This document shows positions 34,748-42,836 of a DNA stretch of 64,000 bases, piece by piece; the stretch's first letter is position 1, and the number at the start of each line of letters is the position of its first letter. Location: assembly GCA_014240165.1 (NCBI GenBank), contig JAAZXM010000002.1:81851-145850 (forward strand), written 5' to 3'. The DNA is from Myxococcales bacterium (lineage in GTDB: Bacteria; Myxococcota_A; UBA9160; UBA4427). A model generated the notes under the pieces. It did no database searches, was not told the DNA's origin, and saw only the letters and a list, made by a program, of their open reading frames with translations. Made by a program: the position numbers and the translations under genes.

Positions 34748-36529
34748 ATGGAACTCCAGACCTGGACCTACCTCATCGTCGGGCTGAGCTTTGCCCTCTA
34801 TATAGGCATCGCGATCTGGTCCCGAGTGCAGACGACCCGGGGTTTCTATGTGGCGGGGGGCGGGGTCTCTCCCCTGGCCAATGGCATGGCGACGGCGGCG
34901 GATTGGATGTCGGCGGCCTCGTTCATCTCCATGGCGGGGATCATTTCGTTCAGTGGCCGGGACGGGGCCTATTATCTGATGGGCTGGACCGGGGGCTATG
35001 TGCTGCTCGCCCTCTTGCTTGCCCCCTACCTGCGGAAATTCGGTCAATACACCGTGCCCGATTTCGTGGGCCAGCGGTATTACTCCAGCCAGGCGCGACT
35101 GGTGGCCGTGGTGTGCGCAATCTTTGTTTCCTTTACCTACGTGGCGGGCCAGATGCGCGGTGTGGGCGTGGTGTTCTCGCGCTTTCTCGACGTGGATATC
35201 GGGGTCGGTGTCCTGATCGGGATGGGGATCGTCTTCCTTTATGCCGTCATGGGCGGCATGAAGGGGATCACCTATACCCAGGTCGCCCAATATTGTGTTT
35301 TGATTTTTGCATTCCTGGTGCCCGCGATTTTCATCTCCATCACGATGACGGGGCAGGTGCTCCCCCAGGTGGGCTTCGGATCCACGGTACTCGACGCTTC
35401 CGGCGCGGATACCGGGGTCTACCTGCTGGATAAGCTGGATGGGCTTCACCGCGAGCTGGGCTTTGCGGCCTATACGGCGGGAAAGAAGAGCACCATCGAT
35501 GTCTTCTTCATTACGGCCGCATTGATGGTCGGCACCGCGGGGCTTCCCCACGTGATCATCCGCTTTTTCACGGTGCCGAGGGTGCGCGACGCCCGGCTTT
35601 CCGCGGGTTACGCGCTTCTCTTTATTGCTCTCCTCTATACGACGGCGCCCGCGGTTGCGGCTTTCGCGCGGACGAACCTGATCGAAACCGTCCACGAGCA
35701 GCCCTACGCGGAAATGCCGCGCTGGTTCCAGAATTGGGAAAACACGGGCCTGCTCGCGTGGATGGACAAGAACGGAGACGGACGCATTCAATACGGGCCG
35801 GGCAGCGCCTTCGCGAAATTGCCGAGCCAGGCGAGCCTCAAGCTCGTCAAAGAGTCGGGTCTAGGCGAATCGGGCCAGCCGCGCTTCGCCAATCCGCCGG
35901 GCAAGGGGCGAAACGAACTCCACGTCGACCGCGATATCATGGTGCTCGCCAACCCCGAGATCGCGCGCCTGCCCAATTGGGTGATCGCCCTGGTGGCCGC
36001 GGGGGGGTTGGCCGCAGCGCTCTCCACCGCAGCGGGGCTTCTCTTGGTGATTTCCGCTTCGATCTCCCATGACCTCTTGAAAAAGGTCCTGATGCCCGGG
36101 ATCAGCGAGAAACAAGAACTTCTTTATGCGCGCATATCCGCGGGCGTTGCCGTCTGCATCGCGGGCTATTTCGGGATCAACCCGCCGGGCTTCGTCGCCC
36201 AGGTGGTGGCCTTTGCGTTTGGCCTGGCGGCGGCGTCCTTTTTCCCCGCCATCGTGCTGGGGATCTTCTCCAAGCGGATGAACCGCCAGGGGGCGGTGTC
36301 GGGCATGGTGGTGGGTATCGCGTTCACCGCCGCCTATATCATCTACTTCAAGTTCGTGAATCCCGGGGCCAACACCGCGGACCATTGGCTTTTCGGGATT
36401 TCGCCCGAAGGCATCGGGGCCCTGGGCATGCTGCTGAATTTTGCGGTTTCCCTCTCGGTTTCGCGCTTGACCGCGCCCCCCCCGGCGGATGTGCAAGCCT
36501 TGGTGGAGACAATCCGGGTACCCCGCTGA
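34748..36529 (+). CDS. sodium:solute symporter, VC_2705/acetate-permease-like
   Basis: A 593-residue SSS transporter with about 13 membrane helices. It begins with ATADWMSAASFISMAG, a Na+-site segment of the cation/acetate symporter branch. LPHVIIRFFTVP in mid-protein is another family mark. A soluble insertion between helices contains DKNGDGRIQYGP (340-351), a calcium-binding EF-hand-like loop. It pairs with the DUF4212 gene. Substrates in this branch are short-chain carboxylates such as acetate, which would fit use of amine- and aldehyde-derived acids. Confidence 0.92.
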   Translation: MELQTWTYLIVGLSFALYIGIAIWSRVQTTRGFYVAGGGVSPLANGMATAADWMSAASFISMAGIISFSGRDGAYYLMGWTGGYVLLALLLAPYLRKFGQYTVPDFVGQRYYSSQARLVAVVCAIFVSFTYVAGQMRGVGVVFSRFLDVDIGVGVLIGMGIVFLYAVMGGMKGITYTQVAQYCVLIFAFLVPAIFISITMTGQVLPQVGFGSTVLDASGADTGVYLLDKLDGLHRELGFAAYTAGKKSTIDVFFITAALMVGTAGLPHVIIRFFTVPRVRDARLSAGYALLFIALLYTTAPAVAAFARTNLIETVHEQPYAEMPRWFQNWENTGLLAWMDKNGDGRIQYGPGSAFAKLPSQASLKLVKESGLGESGQPRFANPPGKGRNELHVDRDIMVLANPEIARLPNWVIALVAAGGLAAALSTAAGLLLVISASISHDLLKKVLMPGISEKQELLYARISAGVAVCIAGYFGINPPGFVAQVVAFAFGLAAASFFPAIVLGIFSKRMNRQGAVSGMVVGIAFTAAYIIYFKFVNPGANTADHWLFGISPEGIGALGMLLNFAVSLSVSRLTAPPPADVQALVETIRVPR

Positions 36530-36566
36530 AGCTTTCGCGCACCCAGAGCATCAGAGGAAAAGATTC

Positions 36567-37229
36567 ATGAAATCTCCCAAGCTCGATCCCGAATTGGTGG
36601 AGAGCCTGCTCGAATCCCTGGCGAGTTGGGACCCCCGAGCCTCGGTTCCTCTCGCCCTCGACTATATGCGCCTGGGTGACGAGGCGGCGCTTCAGGGTTT
36701 CGACGCCCTGGCGCTGGGCAACCCCCAGGCGGATGCGATGCTGAAGGGTCGTTACCTGAGCCCGAGCCCCGACGTCGAAGAGTTGAGTTCTTTGCCGGCC
36801 GGCACCCTCGGCCGGGAGTTCGCGCGTTACCTGGCGGACAATGAGTTGGACGCCAACTTGCTGCGTGAATCCGCATTCATCGGCGCCCACCGGGGGCGCG
36901 GTGAAGACGTGGGCTACCTGGCCGAGCGCGGCTTCCAACTCCACGATCTATTCCATGTGCTGACGGGCTACGACACCACGCCGCTCGGCGAAGTGCGGGT
37001 GGTGAGCTTCACGGTGGCCCAGACCCCGGCGCCCTACCCCGCCATGATCATCGCCACCCGCCCGCTCCAGATGGTGCTCTACAAACCCGAGCTGCTTCCC
37101 CCGGTCATGGACGCCATCAGCGAGGGCTGGGCTTTGGGTCGCCGGGCGAAACCCCTGATGGGTGTGCACTGGGAGGAATACTGGGACCATCCCCTATCGG
37201 ATCTTCGCCGCGAATACGATCTGGCCTGA
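36567..37229 (+). CDS. Coq4-family protein, second copy
   Basis: A 220-residue protein starting at ATG 36567, 7 nt after AGAGGAAA. The metal-site motif is LHDLFHVLTGYDTTPLGEV, very similar to the copy at 7884-8624, and the C-terminal region is GWALGRRAKPLMGVHWEEYW. This copy matches the classical Coq4 layout more closely. No other ubiquinone gene is nearby. Its TGA overlaps the next ATG by one base, so it is coupled to the GNAT gene. Confidence 0.83.
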   Translation: MKSPKLDPELVESLLESLASWDPRASVPLALDYMRLGDEAALQGFDALALGNPQADAMLKGRYLSPSPDVEELSSLPAGTLGREFARYLADNELDANLLRESAFIGAHRGRGEDVGYLAERGFQLHDLFHVLTGYDTTPLGEVRVVSFTVAQTPAPYPAMIIATRPLQMVLYKPELLPPVMDAISEGWALGRRAKPLMGVHWEEYWDHPLSDLRREYDLA

Positions 37230-37783
37230 TGGCGAAAGCGCATCAGGGACTGCCGGGGGACTACTCGATCGATCTCGCGGGTGCCGACGAGGTGGCCTGT
37301 CTTCCGGGTATCGAGGACGCGTCTTCAGATCTGTTCCCTCTCGAAGATATTCCCCTTGAACTCCGCGAAAAGGCGGGGCTGCCCCTCTCCTTCTTCGAGG
37401 AGGCCAGGCTGGCGGACAGGCTCTGGGTCGCGCGCGGGCCCGATCCCTCGGCGACGGTGGGCTTTGCGGCCGCAATTTTGATCGACGGCGGGGCGCATCT
37501 CCATCAACTCTCGGTGCTGCCCGCCCATGGGCGCCGGGGACTGGGCCGCGCACTCGTTCTTGAGGTGGCGAGTTGGGCGCGGCAAGCGGGATTCGCCGGC
37601 CTGACCCTGACGACTTTTTGGCACCTTCCCTTCAACGGGCCCTTTTACGAAAGCATGGGCTTCGAGCCGATCCCCGTCGCCCAGCAGGGCCCGGATCTTC
37701 GGGCCGCCCTGGCCCGGGAAGCCGAGAGCGGCCTCGACCCCGAAAAGCGCATCGCCATGCGCTGGGACCTGGGCAAAGTCTGA
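37229..37783 (+). CDS. GNAT-family N-acetyltransferase
   Basis: A 184-residue acetyltransferase. The acetyl-CoA-binding motif A is HLHQLSVLPAHGRRGLGRALV (R/Q-x-x-G-x-G/A type), followed by the motif B region GLTLTTFWHLPFNGPFYESMGF. The substrate is unknown. It is translationally coupled to the Coq4-like gene and is the last gene before a convergent minus-strand set. Confidence 0.86.
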   Translation: MAKAHQGLPGDYSIDLAGADEVACLPGIEDASSDLFPLEDIPLELREKAGLPLSFFEEARLADRLWVARGPDPSATVGFAAAILIDGGAHLHQLSVLPAHGRRGLGRALVLEVASWARQAGFAGLTLTTFWHLPFNGPFYESMGFEPIPVAQQGPDLRAALAREAESGLDPEKRIAMRWDLGKV

Positions 37784-37834
37784 CCTGAAACGGGCACCGC
37801 TCTCCTTCAGGGTGCAAGCTCCGAGTGGCGCAGA

Positions 37835-38746
37835 TCAGGGCGAAAAACTTCCCCATTGGGTGCCTACCGCCACCGCGGGCTCGCAGCTTCCTGTCTCGGA
37901 GTCGACGTTGAGCAAGTCGCCGTCGGTGAAATGCTCCACCACGTGCCCCCACGGATCTTTCCAATAATCGTAGATCTGGGAGCCCAGGATGTGGCGGCCG
38001 ATGCCCGTATGGTGATCGTATCCCGCTCCGACGAGATGATCGTGGCCCAGCATCACCGCGTCGAAGTCCTCCACCTCGAAGGCGGCGTGGTCGAAGCTCG
38101 CTTCCCCCAGGCCGATGCAGAGCAGGCTGTGGTGATCGACGAATTCCTCGCCTCGGTCGCAGCGCATGAAAGCGGTGAGTTTGTTGCTGGGCTCGCCCAC
38201 GTAGACCTCGTCGGAAGTCAGGAAACCGAAATTCGATTGATACCACCGGGCGCTGGCCGGGAAATCCGATACGCGGATGACACAATGGCCCAGGCGCTTG
38301 ACCTGGGCGGGTCCGGCTTCCAGGCGCTGGAAAACGCCTTGCCGAACGACTCGGCTGCCCGTATTGAGCGGGCTGCCCCGGCGGACGGGGAGCCCGGAAG
38401 CCGCTTCGCGCCCGTGGACGATTTCGACGCCGAATCCATCGGGGTCTTCGAAGCGAACACGCTGCCCGCCTCCGGGCCCGTCGAGGTTTTCCACCGCCGA
38501 CGCGCCTTCGATTTGGGAAGCGGCCTCCAAGTCATCGGCGCTCGCGGCATCGAAAGCCATGCCCTGAAAACCGGGTTCTCCCTGCTCGGTGACATGCAGG
38601 TAGGGTTCGGGGTCCGTTCCTCGGAGATAGAGCGCCGTGCTCGTCCGTTCGGCGGTGACGAAACCGAAGGCCTGGCCGAAGCGTTCCATGGCATCGAGAT
38701 CGGGCGCGGTGAAACGAACGAACGCAACATCTTTGACCTTGATCAT
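37835..38746 (-). CDS. two-domain VOC protein, extradiol-dioxygenase-like
   Basis: A 303-residue protein with the paired VOC modules of type I extradiol dioxygenases. Candidate iron ligands are H154 (RLGHCVIRVSDF), H220 (ASFDHAAFEVED) and E271 (DPWGHVVEHFTDGD), with H245/H246 nearby. Such enzymes open catechols, including 2,3-dihydroxybiphenyl and steroid catechols. Start is ATG 38746, preceded weakly by AAGGG. It is 32 bp downstream of the TetR gene on the same strand and so probably part of its regulon. Confidence 0.85.
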   Translation of the reverse strand: MIKVKDVAFVRFTAPDLDAMERFGQAFGFVTAERTSTALYLRGTDPEPYLHVTEQGEPGFQGMAFDAASADDLEAASQIEGASAVENLDGPGGGQRVRFEDPDGFGVEIVHGREAASGLPVRRGSPLNTGSRVVRQGVFQRLEAGPAQVKRLGHCVIRVSDFPASARWYQSNFGFLTSDEVYVGEPSNKLTAFMRCDRGEEFVDHHSLLCIGLGEASFDHAAFEVEDFDAVMLGHDHLVGAGYDHHTGIGRHILGSQIYDYWKDPWGHVVEHFTDGDLLNVDSETGSCEPAVAVGTQWGSFSP

Positions 38747-38778
38747 GTTTGGATTCCCTTGAGAGTTGGGGCCGCGGG

Positions 38779-39387
38779 TCAGGATCCGAAGTTTTTTTCG
38801 AACCACCCGTTGATCAGGAGCTTCACCCGGTCGCGAACGGCCGCACGGTCGGATTCCGCAACGTCGGCGAGGAGCATGACGAAGTCCTCGAGAGCAACCC
38901 AGCCGAGTTGCAGTGCGCAAATTGCGGCGAAGTTGGCCTTGAAGTCGAGATCATCACCCGTGGTCGATAACCTTTCGGCCAGGGCCTCGAGGGCCCGGCG
39001 AGGAACAGAGATGCCCTCTTCGATCTCGATGCTCGCCAATTCGAGGTCGCCTTCCATCACGCATTGGCAGATCGCCCGCCAATAACGCGGGTCGTCGGCG
39101 AGTTGTAGGGCGGGCGGTATCGGCCCTCCTCCGGCGCGTTCGCTGGCGTGGGCGAAATGCTCGGCGGCCAGGGATCGCATGCCGGCCTCGAGCAGCCCCC
39201 GCTTTCCTCCGAAATAGTGGTGGACCTGGCCGTGGTTGACTCCCGCCCGGCGCGCCACATCGCGCACCGAGACCGAATTCGGTCCCGCCGCAGCAAGGGC
39301 ATCGGCGGCGGCCTCCACCAGGGCCCGGCGAACGGCGTCGCCCCCCCGGACGGGGAGACTCTCGCTCGGGTTGGGGTCCAGGGGCAT
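38779..39387 (-). CDS. TetR-family transcriptional regulator
   Basis: A 202-residue repressor. The N-terminal HTH reads SVRDVARRAGVNHGQVHHYFGGKRGLLEAG, the canonical TetR recognition helix and its flank. The ligand-binding C-terminal half is typical in length. It is divergent from the heme oxygenase gene across 211 bp that contain two inverted repeats, and upstream of the extradiol-like gene. It therefore likely controls both itself and the heme oxygenase cluster. Confidence 0.9.
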   Translation of the reverse strand: MPLDPNPSESLPVRGGDAVRRALVEAAADALAAAGPNSVSVRDVARRAGVNHGQVHHYFGGKRGLLEAGMRSLAAEHFAHASERAGGGPIPPALQLADDPRYWRAICQCVMEGDLELASIEIEEGISVPRRALEALAERLSTTGDDLDFKANFAAICALQLGWVALEDFVMLLADVAESDRAAVRDRVKLLINGWFEKNFGS

Positions 39388-39500
39388 CAGGCTGCTCTCC
39401 TACGGCTGAGGGCCAGAAGGCTAGACAATTGACTACGAAAAGCCAGAACCCCGGCGTTCGGCTCCGGCCCGGCACCCCGCGCTCGGCAAATGATCCGATC

Positions 39501-39516
39501 TCGGGGATGTCCCCGA
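39501..39516. promoter_or_regulatory. 16-bp palindrome in TetR/heme oxygenase divergent region
   Basis: TCGGGGA and TCCCCGA flank TG, forming a near-perfect palindrome about 115 bp upstream of the TetR start and 83 bp upstream of the heme oxygenase ATG. Size and symmetry fit a TetR-dimer operator. Confidence 0.45.
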
Positions 39517-39530
39517 CTGATCTCCCAAGG

Positions 39531-39558
39531 ATGGCGGAATACGAGGCGCGTCCGCCAT
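39531..39558. promoter_or_regulatory. inverted repeat before heme oxygenase gene
   Basis: ATGGCGGA and TCCGCCAT are perfect 8-bp arms around 12 nt, 40 bp upstream of the heme oxygenase ATG. It may be a second operator or a leader hairpin. Confidence 0.35.
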
Positions 39559-39598
39559 AAAACCACGCGGCCCCGAATGTTGGCCAGGAGATGTCGAA

Positions 39599-40417
39599 AT
39601 GAGCAGAATCACTTCCCTCTTTTCCTTTTTGCCCGGTGGACCTGGCCTCGCGTCGAATCGCCGTGTTGCCCAGCCGACCACCGGTCGCGTCGACCTGCCC
39701 CTCCCGGCCGAGCAAGAATCAGAAGCGCTCAGCTTCTCGAAGAAAATCCGGGCCGGCACCGCCCAGGCTCATCGCATCACCGAGTCCACCCAATTCGTGA
39801 AGGCCATCCTGCGCGGCGCAGTGGACATCGAGAGCTACCGCAACATGCAAACCGGTCTCTACCTCATTTACAGCGCCATGGAGGAAGAGCTCGAACGCCA
39901 CCGCGCGCATCCGCTGGTTCGAAGCGTGTATTTCCCCGAACTCAACCGCTGCGGTGCCCTCGAGCGCGATCTGACTTTTCTCTGGGGTGAAGCCTGGAGA
40001 GAAAATCTGCGGATCACACCGGCCCGGAAGCAATACCTGGAGCGGATTCGGTGGGTTGGGGAGAACGATCCCGGTCTCCTGGTGGCGCATAGCTACACCC
40101 GCTACCTGGGCGATCTTTCGGGAGGCCAGGTGGTGGAGCGTGTCGTTCGCCGCTCATTGGGTATCGAGGGAGAAGATGGTTTTCATTTTTTCCATTTCGA
40201 TGGCGTTTCCGATGCCAAGGAATTCAAGAATGGTTACCGGGCCCGGTTGGACGCCCTTCCCATCAGCGCGGGTCAGGCGGATTCGCTCATCGATGAGGCG
40301 AACCGCGTTTTCGCCTTGAATCGCGAAGTCTTCGAGGAACTCGAGGGAAGTTGGCTCCGTGCCCTGGCGCGACTCGTACCCACCGGATTTTCCCAGCGCG
40401 CGGCACTCAGTCACTGA
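39599..40417 (+). CDS. heme oxygenase (biliverdin-producing type)
   Basis: A 272-residue heme oxygenase. The proximal histidine is H58 in GTAQAHRITES, and the distal helix has the signature AHSYTRYLGDLSGGQ. The enzyme opens heme to biliverdin, Fe2+ and CO. It carries about 45 extra N-terminal residues, Ser/Pro/Gly-rich, compared with usual family members (about 210-240 residues). No signal peptide is clear. It is the first gene of a three-gene unit: 32 bp to the DUF1838/NTF2 gene and 84 bp further to hemerythrin. A TetR gene lies divergently upstream. Confidence 0.93.
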   Translation: MSRITSLFSFLPGGPGLASNRRVAQPTTGRVDLPLPAEQESEALSFSKKIRAGTAQAHRITESTQFVKAILRGAVDIESYRNMQTGLYLIYSAMEEELERHRAHPLVRSVYFPELNRCGALERDLTFLWGEAWRENLRITPARKQYLERIRWVGENDPGLLVAHSYTRYLGDLSGGQVVERVVRRSLGIEGEDGFHFFHFDGVSDAKEFKNGYRARLDALPISAGQADSLIDEANRVFALNREVFEELEGSWLRALARLVPTGFSQRAALSH

Positions 40418-40449
40418 TTCGCTTCTTGAAAAGGAAAGAGGACTCAATC

Positions 40450-41631
40450 ATGGAAATTGCAACTCTGGGTGGTGAAACCACCGACGCAAGCGCCGATCAC
40501 GGCTTCGATCAGGAAGCCTTTCATGAGTTCATTCGCTTCGATGTCGGAGACGGATCGCCGCTTTATTGGCACAGCCTGGGCAAGCTCTACCGCCATCCCG
40601 GAGGCGAAATCATCGCTGATGTGGAAGCGCTGGTTAGCAACCGCCTCATCTCCCAGGGCGAGAGCAGTGCCGAGGCAATTTGCCGGACCCTCGTGATCTA
40701 TCGAGACCCCGAAACCCATGAGGTCCTACAGGACGCCGACGGCCAACATATCATTCGCGAGTACCCCTATATCATCGCGCGCTTCGAGCACAGCGGGCGG
40801 CGATTGGTGATTCATACCGAGGGGCTCAGCGGGCCCCATGGCAATGGCCATTACGGCATCGCCCAGGTGACGAACGACAAGGTCTTTGCCCATGAATCCG
40901 CGGGCACCACCTTCTTCTATTGGACCCTCTTTGGCCAGGTGGATACGCCGGTAGGCAAGGTGTGGTTCAACGAGTCCTATAACGCCTCGACCTCGCCGGA
41001 TATCATGGTGATGAATCGCAATGGCACGTTGCCCGCTTTCGCCGGCTTGGGAGACGGCTTGATGCAGACGACCGCTCGCTGCTTCAAGAATTATGACGAG
41101 CTTCCCGAATCGCTTCGCGAATATGTCGATCGTTATGTACCGGTGCATCGTGAACCTCCGGTCGACCACGCGGAGATCGCCCTTCTCAAGGAGCAATACC
41201 TCGAGGAGGAGCCGCCGGCCCCCCCGATCTCCGCTCCGCCCAAGACGGTGAGCGAAGAACAGGTGCGCGAAGTGGTGGGTGCGTATTTCTCTTCGCTTCG
41301 TACGATGGATGTCGACCGCTTGCAAGAGCTTTTCGATGATGATGCGCTGAGCTGGGATCCGGTGGGCTCGCCGCCCATGCGGGTTTGCGATAAGTCGACA
41401 AATTATTTCAGGGCGCTGTCGAATATTTTCGAGAAAATGTCGCTCACCGAAGACGACACCTTTGTCTGCGGCAGCGAAGTGGCCGTGCGCTGGACCGGCG
41501 TCGCGATGCTGCGTTCCAAGGACACGGAGGTGAAATTCGAGGGCGCCTCGGTATTCGAGGTCAACGAAGACGGATTGATCCAGTCGATTCGTTCCTACTG
41601 GGATAAAAAGGCATTGATGTCTCGGCTTTGA
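40450..41631 (+). CDS. two-domain protein: DUF1838-like N-domain plus NTF2/SnoaL-like C-domain
   Basis: A 393-residue protein starting at ATG 40450 after AAAGAGGA. The N-terminal 240 residues show a lipocalin-like beta pattern with YWHSLGKLYRH and VIYRDPETHEVL, resembling DUF1838; I hold this only as probable. After a Pro-rich linker (EEEPPAPPISAPPK), residues 265-393 form an NTF2/SnoaL-type alpha+beta domain beginning EEQVREVVGAYFSSLRTMDVD. Such domains bind small hydrophobic ligands. Its place between heme oxygenase and hemerythrin suggests a role with a tetrapyrrole or its product. Confidence 0.65.
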   Translation: MEIATLGGETTDASADHGFDQEAFHEFIRFDVGDGSPLYWHSLGKLYRHPGGEIIADVEALVSNRLISQGESSAEAICRTLVIYRDPETHEVLQDADGQHIIREYPYIIARFEHSGRRLVIHTEGLSGPHGNGHYGIAQVTNDKVFAHESAGTTFFYWTLFGQVDTPVGKVWFNESYNASTSPDIMVMNRNGTLPAFAGLGDGLMQTTARCFKNYDELPESLREYVDRYVPVHREPPVDHAEIALLKEQYLEEEPPAPPISAPPKTVSEEQVREVVGAYFSSLRTMDVDRLQELFDDDALSWDPVGSPPMRVCDKSTNYFRALSNIFEKMSLTEDDTFVCGSEVAVRWTGVAMLRSKDTEVKFEGASVFEVNEDGLIQSIRSYWDKKALMSRL

Positions 41632-41653
41632 GACGAATGGTTCTGAAGAAATT

Positions 41654-41666
41654 GCGGACAGTCCGC
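41654..41666. promoter_or_regulatory. 13-bp palindrome between DUF1838-like and hemerythrin genes
   Basis: GCGGAC and GTCCGC flank a single A, 50 bp before the hemerythrin ATG. It may be an internal operator or processing site. No U-run is present, so termination is unlikely. Confidence 0.3.
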
Positions 41667-41715
41667 GATCTGAATTCTGAAGATGGACTTGAGCTGAAGC
41701 GGAAGGAGCGGGACC

Positions 41716-42390
41716 ATGTACAACGAGGAAAAATTCGCGGCTGTCGAAGACAATTTCATTCATATCCACGGAGCCCTGCTCACGGATCTTGGCCGAATCG
41801 TGGATGGAGAAAAGCACGTCTTCTTTGAGTCCTTTCCCCGCTTTGCCCGCATTCTTTCGAAGCATACGGAGATCGAAGACCGCCTCTTCTTTCCCGCATT
41901 GGAGAAGCGAGCCCCGGGTGCGACGCGTATCGTCGATCTCCCGCACCAGGAAATCGAAGATCACCTGGCGAAGCTGCTGATCTGGTCGCGTGGGATCGAC
42001 TATCCCGGGCAATGCCAGGTTCGAGAGCGGCTTATGTGCTTCGAGCGAGAACTCGAAGCCCATTTGCTCGAAGAACGCCGTGTTGTGATGCCCGCGATGA
42101 TGGAGCATTTCAGCGCGGCAGAGTTGTGGGCCCTCGATGGGCGCATCATGGAATTCTGCTCGCCGGAATTCATGCAGGAGATGATGCCCTGGTGGTTCAT
42201 CCATATGGATCTGGCCGGGCGGGTCGCGGTCGCTCAGAATATGTTGGGCGGTGTCGATCCCGACTTTGTTCCTGTTCTCTGTCAGTGGATATCCGATGGT
42301 CTGGATACAGAGGCGTGGCTGGAACTCTTGGCCCGCGTCCCCGCTCTCGCACAAGGCCCGACGCGAGTCGAGGTTCAGGTCGCCTTCTAA
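41716..42390 (+). CDS. hemerythrin-domain protein
   Basis: A 224-residue protein with a four-helix hemerythrin core. Candidate di-iron ligands are in IHGALL, KHTEIEDRLFFP (HxxxE), HQEIEDHL and HLLEERRVVMP. Hemerythrins bind O2, NO or iron. The C-terminal 80 residues add a helical, Trp-rich segment (MPWWFIHM) seen in the bacterial hemerythrin-like HHE group. It closes the heme oxygenase unit, and its TAA overlaps the stop of the convergent cytochrome gene by 2 bp. Confidence 0.85.
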   Translation: MYNEEKFAAVEDNFIHIHGALLTDLGRIVDGEKHVFFESFPRFARILSKHTEIEDRLFFPALEKRAPGATRIVDLPHQEIEDHLAKLLIWSRGIDYPGQCQVRERLMCFERELEAHLLEERRVVMPAMMEHFSAAELWALDGRIMEFCSPEFMQEMMPWWFIHMDLAGRVAVAQNMLGGVDPDFVPVLCQWISDGLDTEAWLELLARVPALAQGPTRVEVQVAF

Positions 42391-42836
42391 TCGCTTCCCA
42401 ATAGGGGCGTGTTGTCGCCGTGCGCGGAGAGCCCAGCGCGGAACCCCACCGGATCTCGAAGGGGAGACGAACGGAAGCGCGCGACCTCGCCCGCTTCGAA
42501 AGGGGGATCGAGGCGCCGGCTCGAGTAGTTTTCGAGCACCCAATTGAGCAAGCGGGCGATTCGAGCATCGGAAAGCGGAGCCTGGGCGACGCCTGGGACA
42601 CGCACCAGATACTCGCGCCCCCGGGCATGCTCGAGAAGCGGAGCCAGTTCGAGCAGGGAAGGCACCATGCCGGGAACCCCGGCGCCGCTATCCGTGTGCC
42701 AGGCCGAGCAATGAAGGAGGTAATCCTCCGCGGCATCGGGTTGGCTGGTGCTTTCGCTATTTTCGCCCGGGAGTGCTGATGGTGGGGCGAAGAGAATCGC
42801 CAAAGCGAAAGAAAGCAGAACCGTGTGGCGCTTCAT
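42387..42836 (-). CDS. small periplasmic cytochrome-like protein with broken heme motif
   Basis: A 149-residue protein with a signal peptide (residues 1-23). The mature part looks like a class I cytochrome c of the amine-dehydrogenase type: LLHCSAWHTDSGAGVPGMVPSL and the C-terminal SDARIARLLNWVLENYS. The expected CxxCH is CSAWH: the codon at 42699-42701 reads TGG where TGC is expected, a single-base change. Without the second cysteine, heme c could attach by one thioether, or the gene could be decaying. It overlaps the MauA-like stop by ATGA. Confidence 0.7.
   Translation of the reverse strand: MKRHTVLLSFALAILFAPPSALPGENSESTSQPDAAEDYLLHCSAWHTDSGAGVPGMVPSLLELAPLLEHARGREYLVRVPGVAQAPLSDARIARLLNWVLENYSSRRLDPPFEAGEVARFRSSPLRDPVGFRAGLSAHGDNTPLLGSD

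Noticed and set aside
42387-42836. CSAWH as a second selenocysteine or read-through site
   Set aside because: The codon is TGG, not TGA, so it is plain tryptophan.
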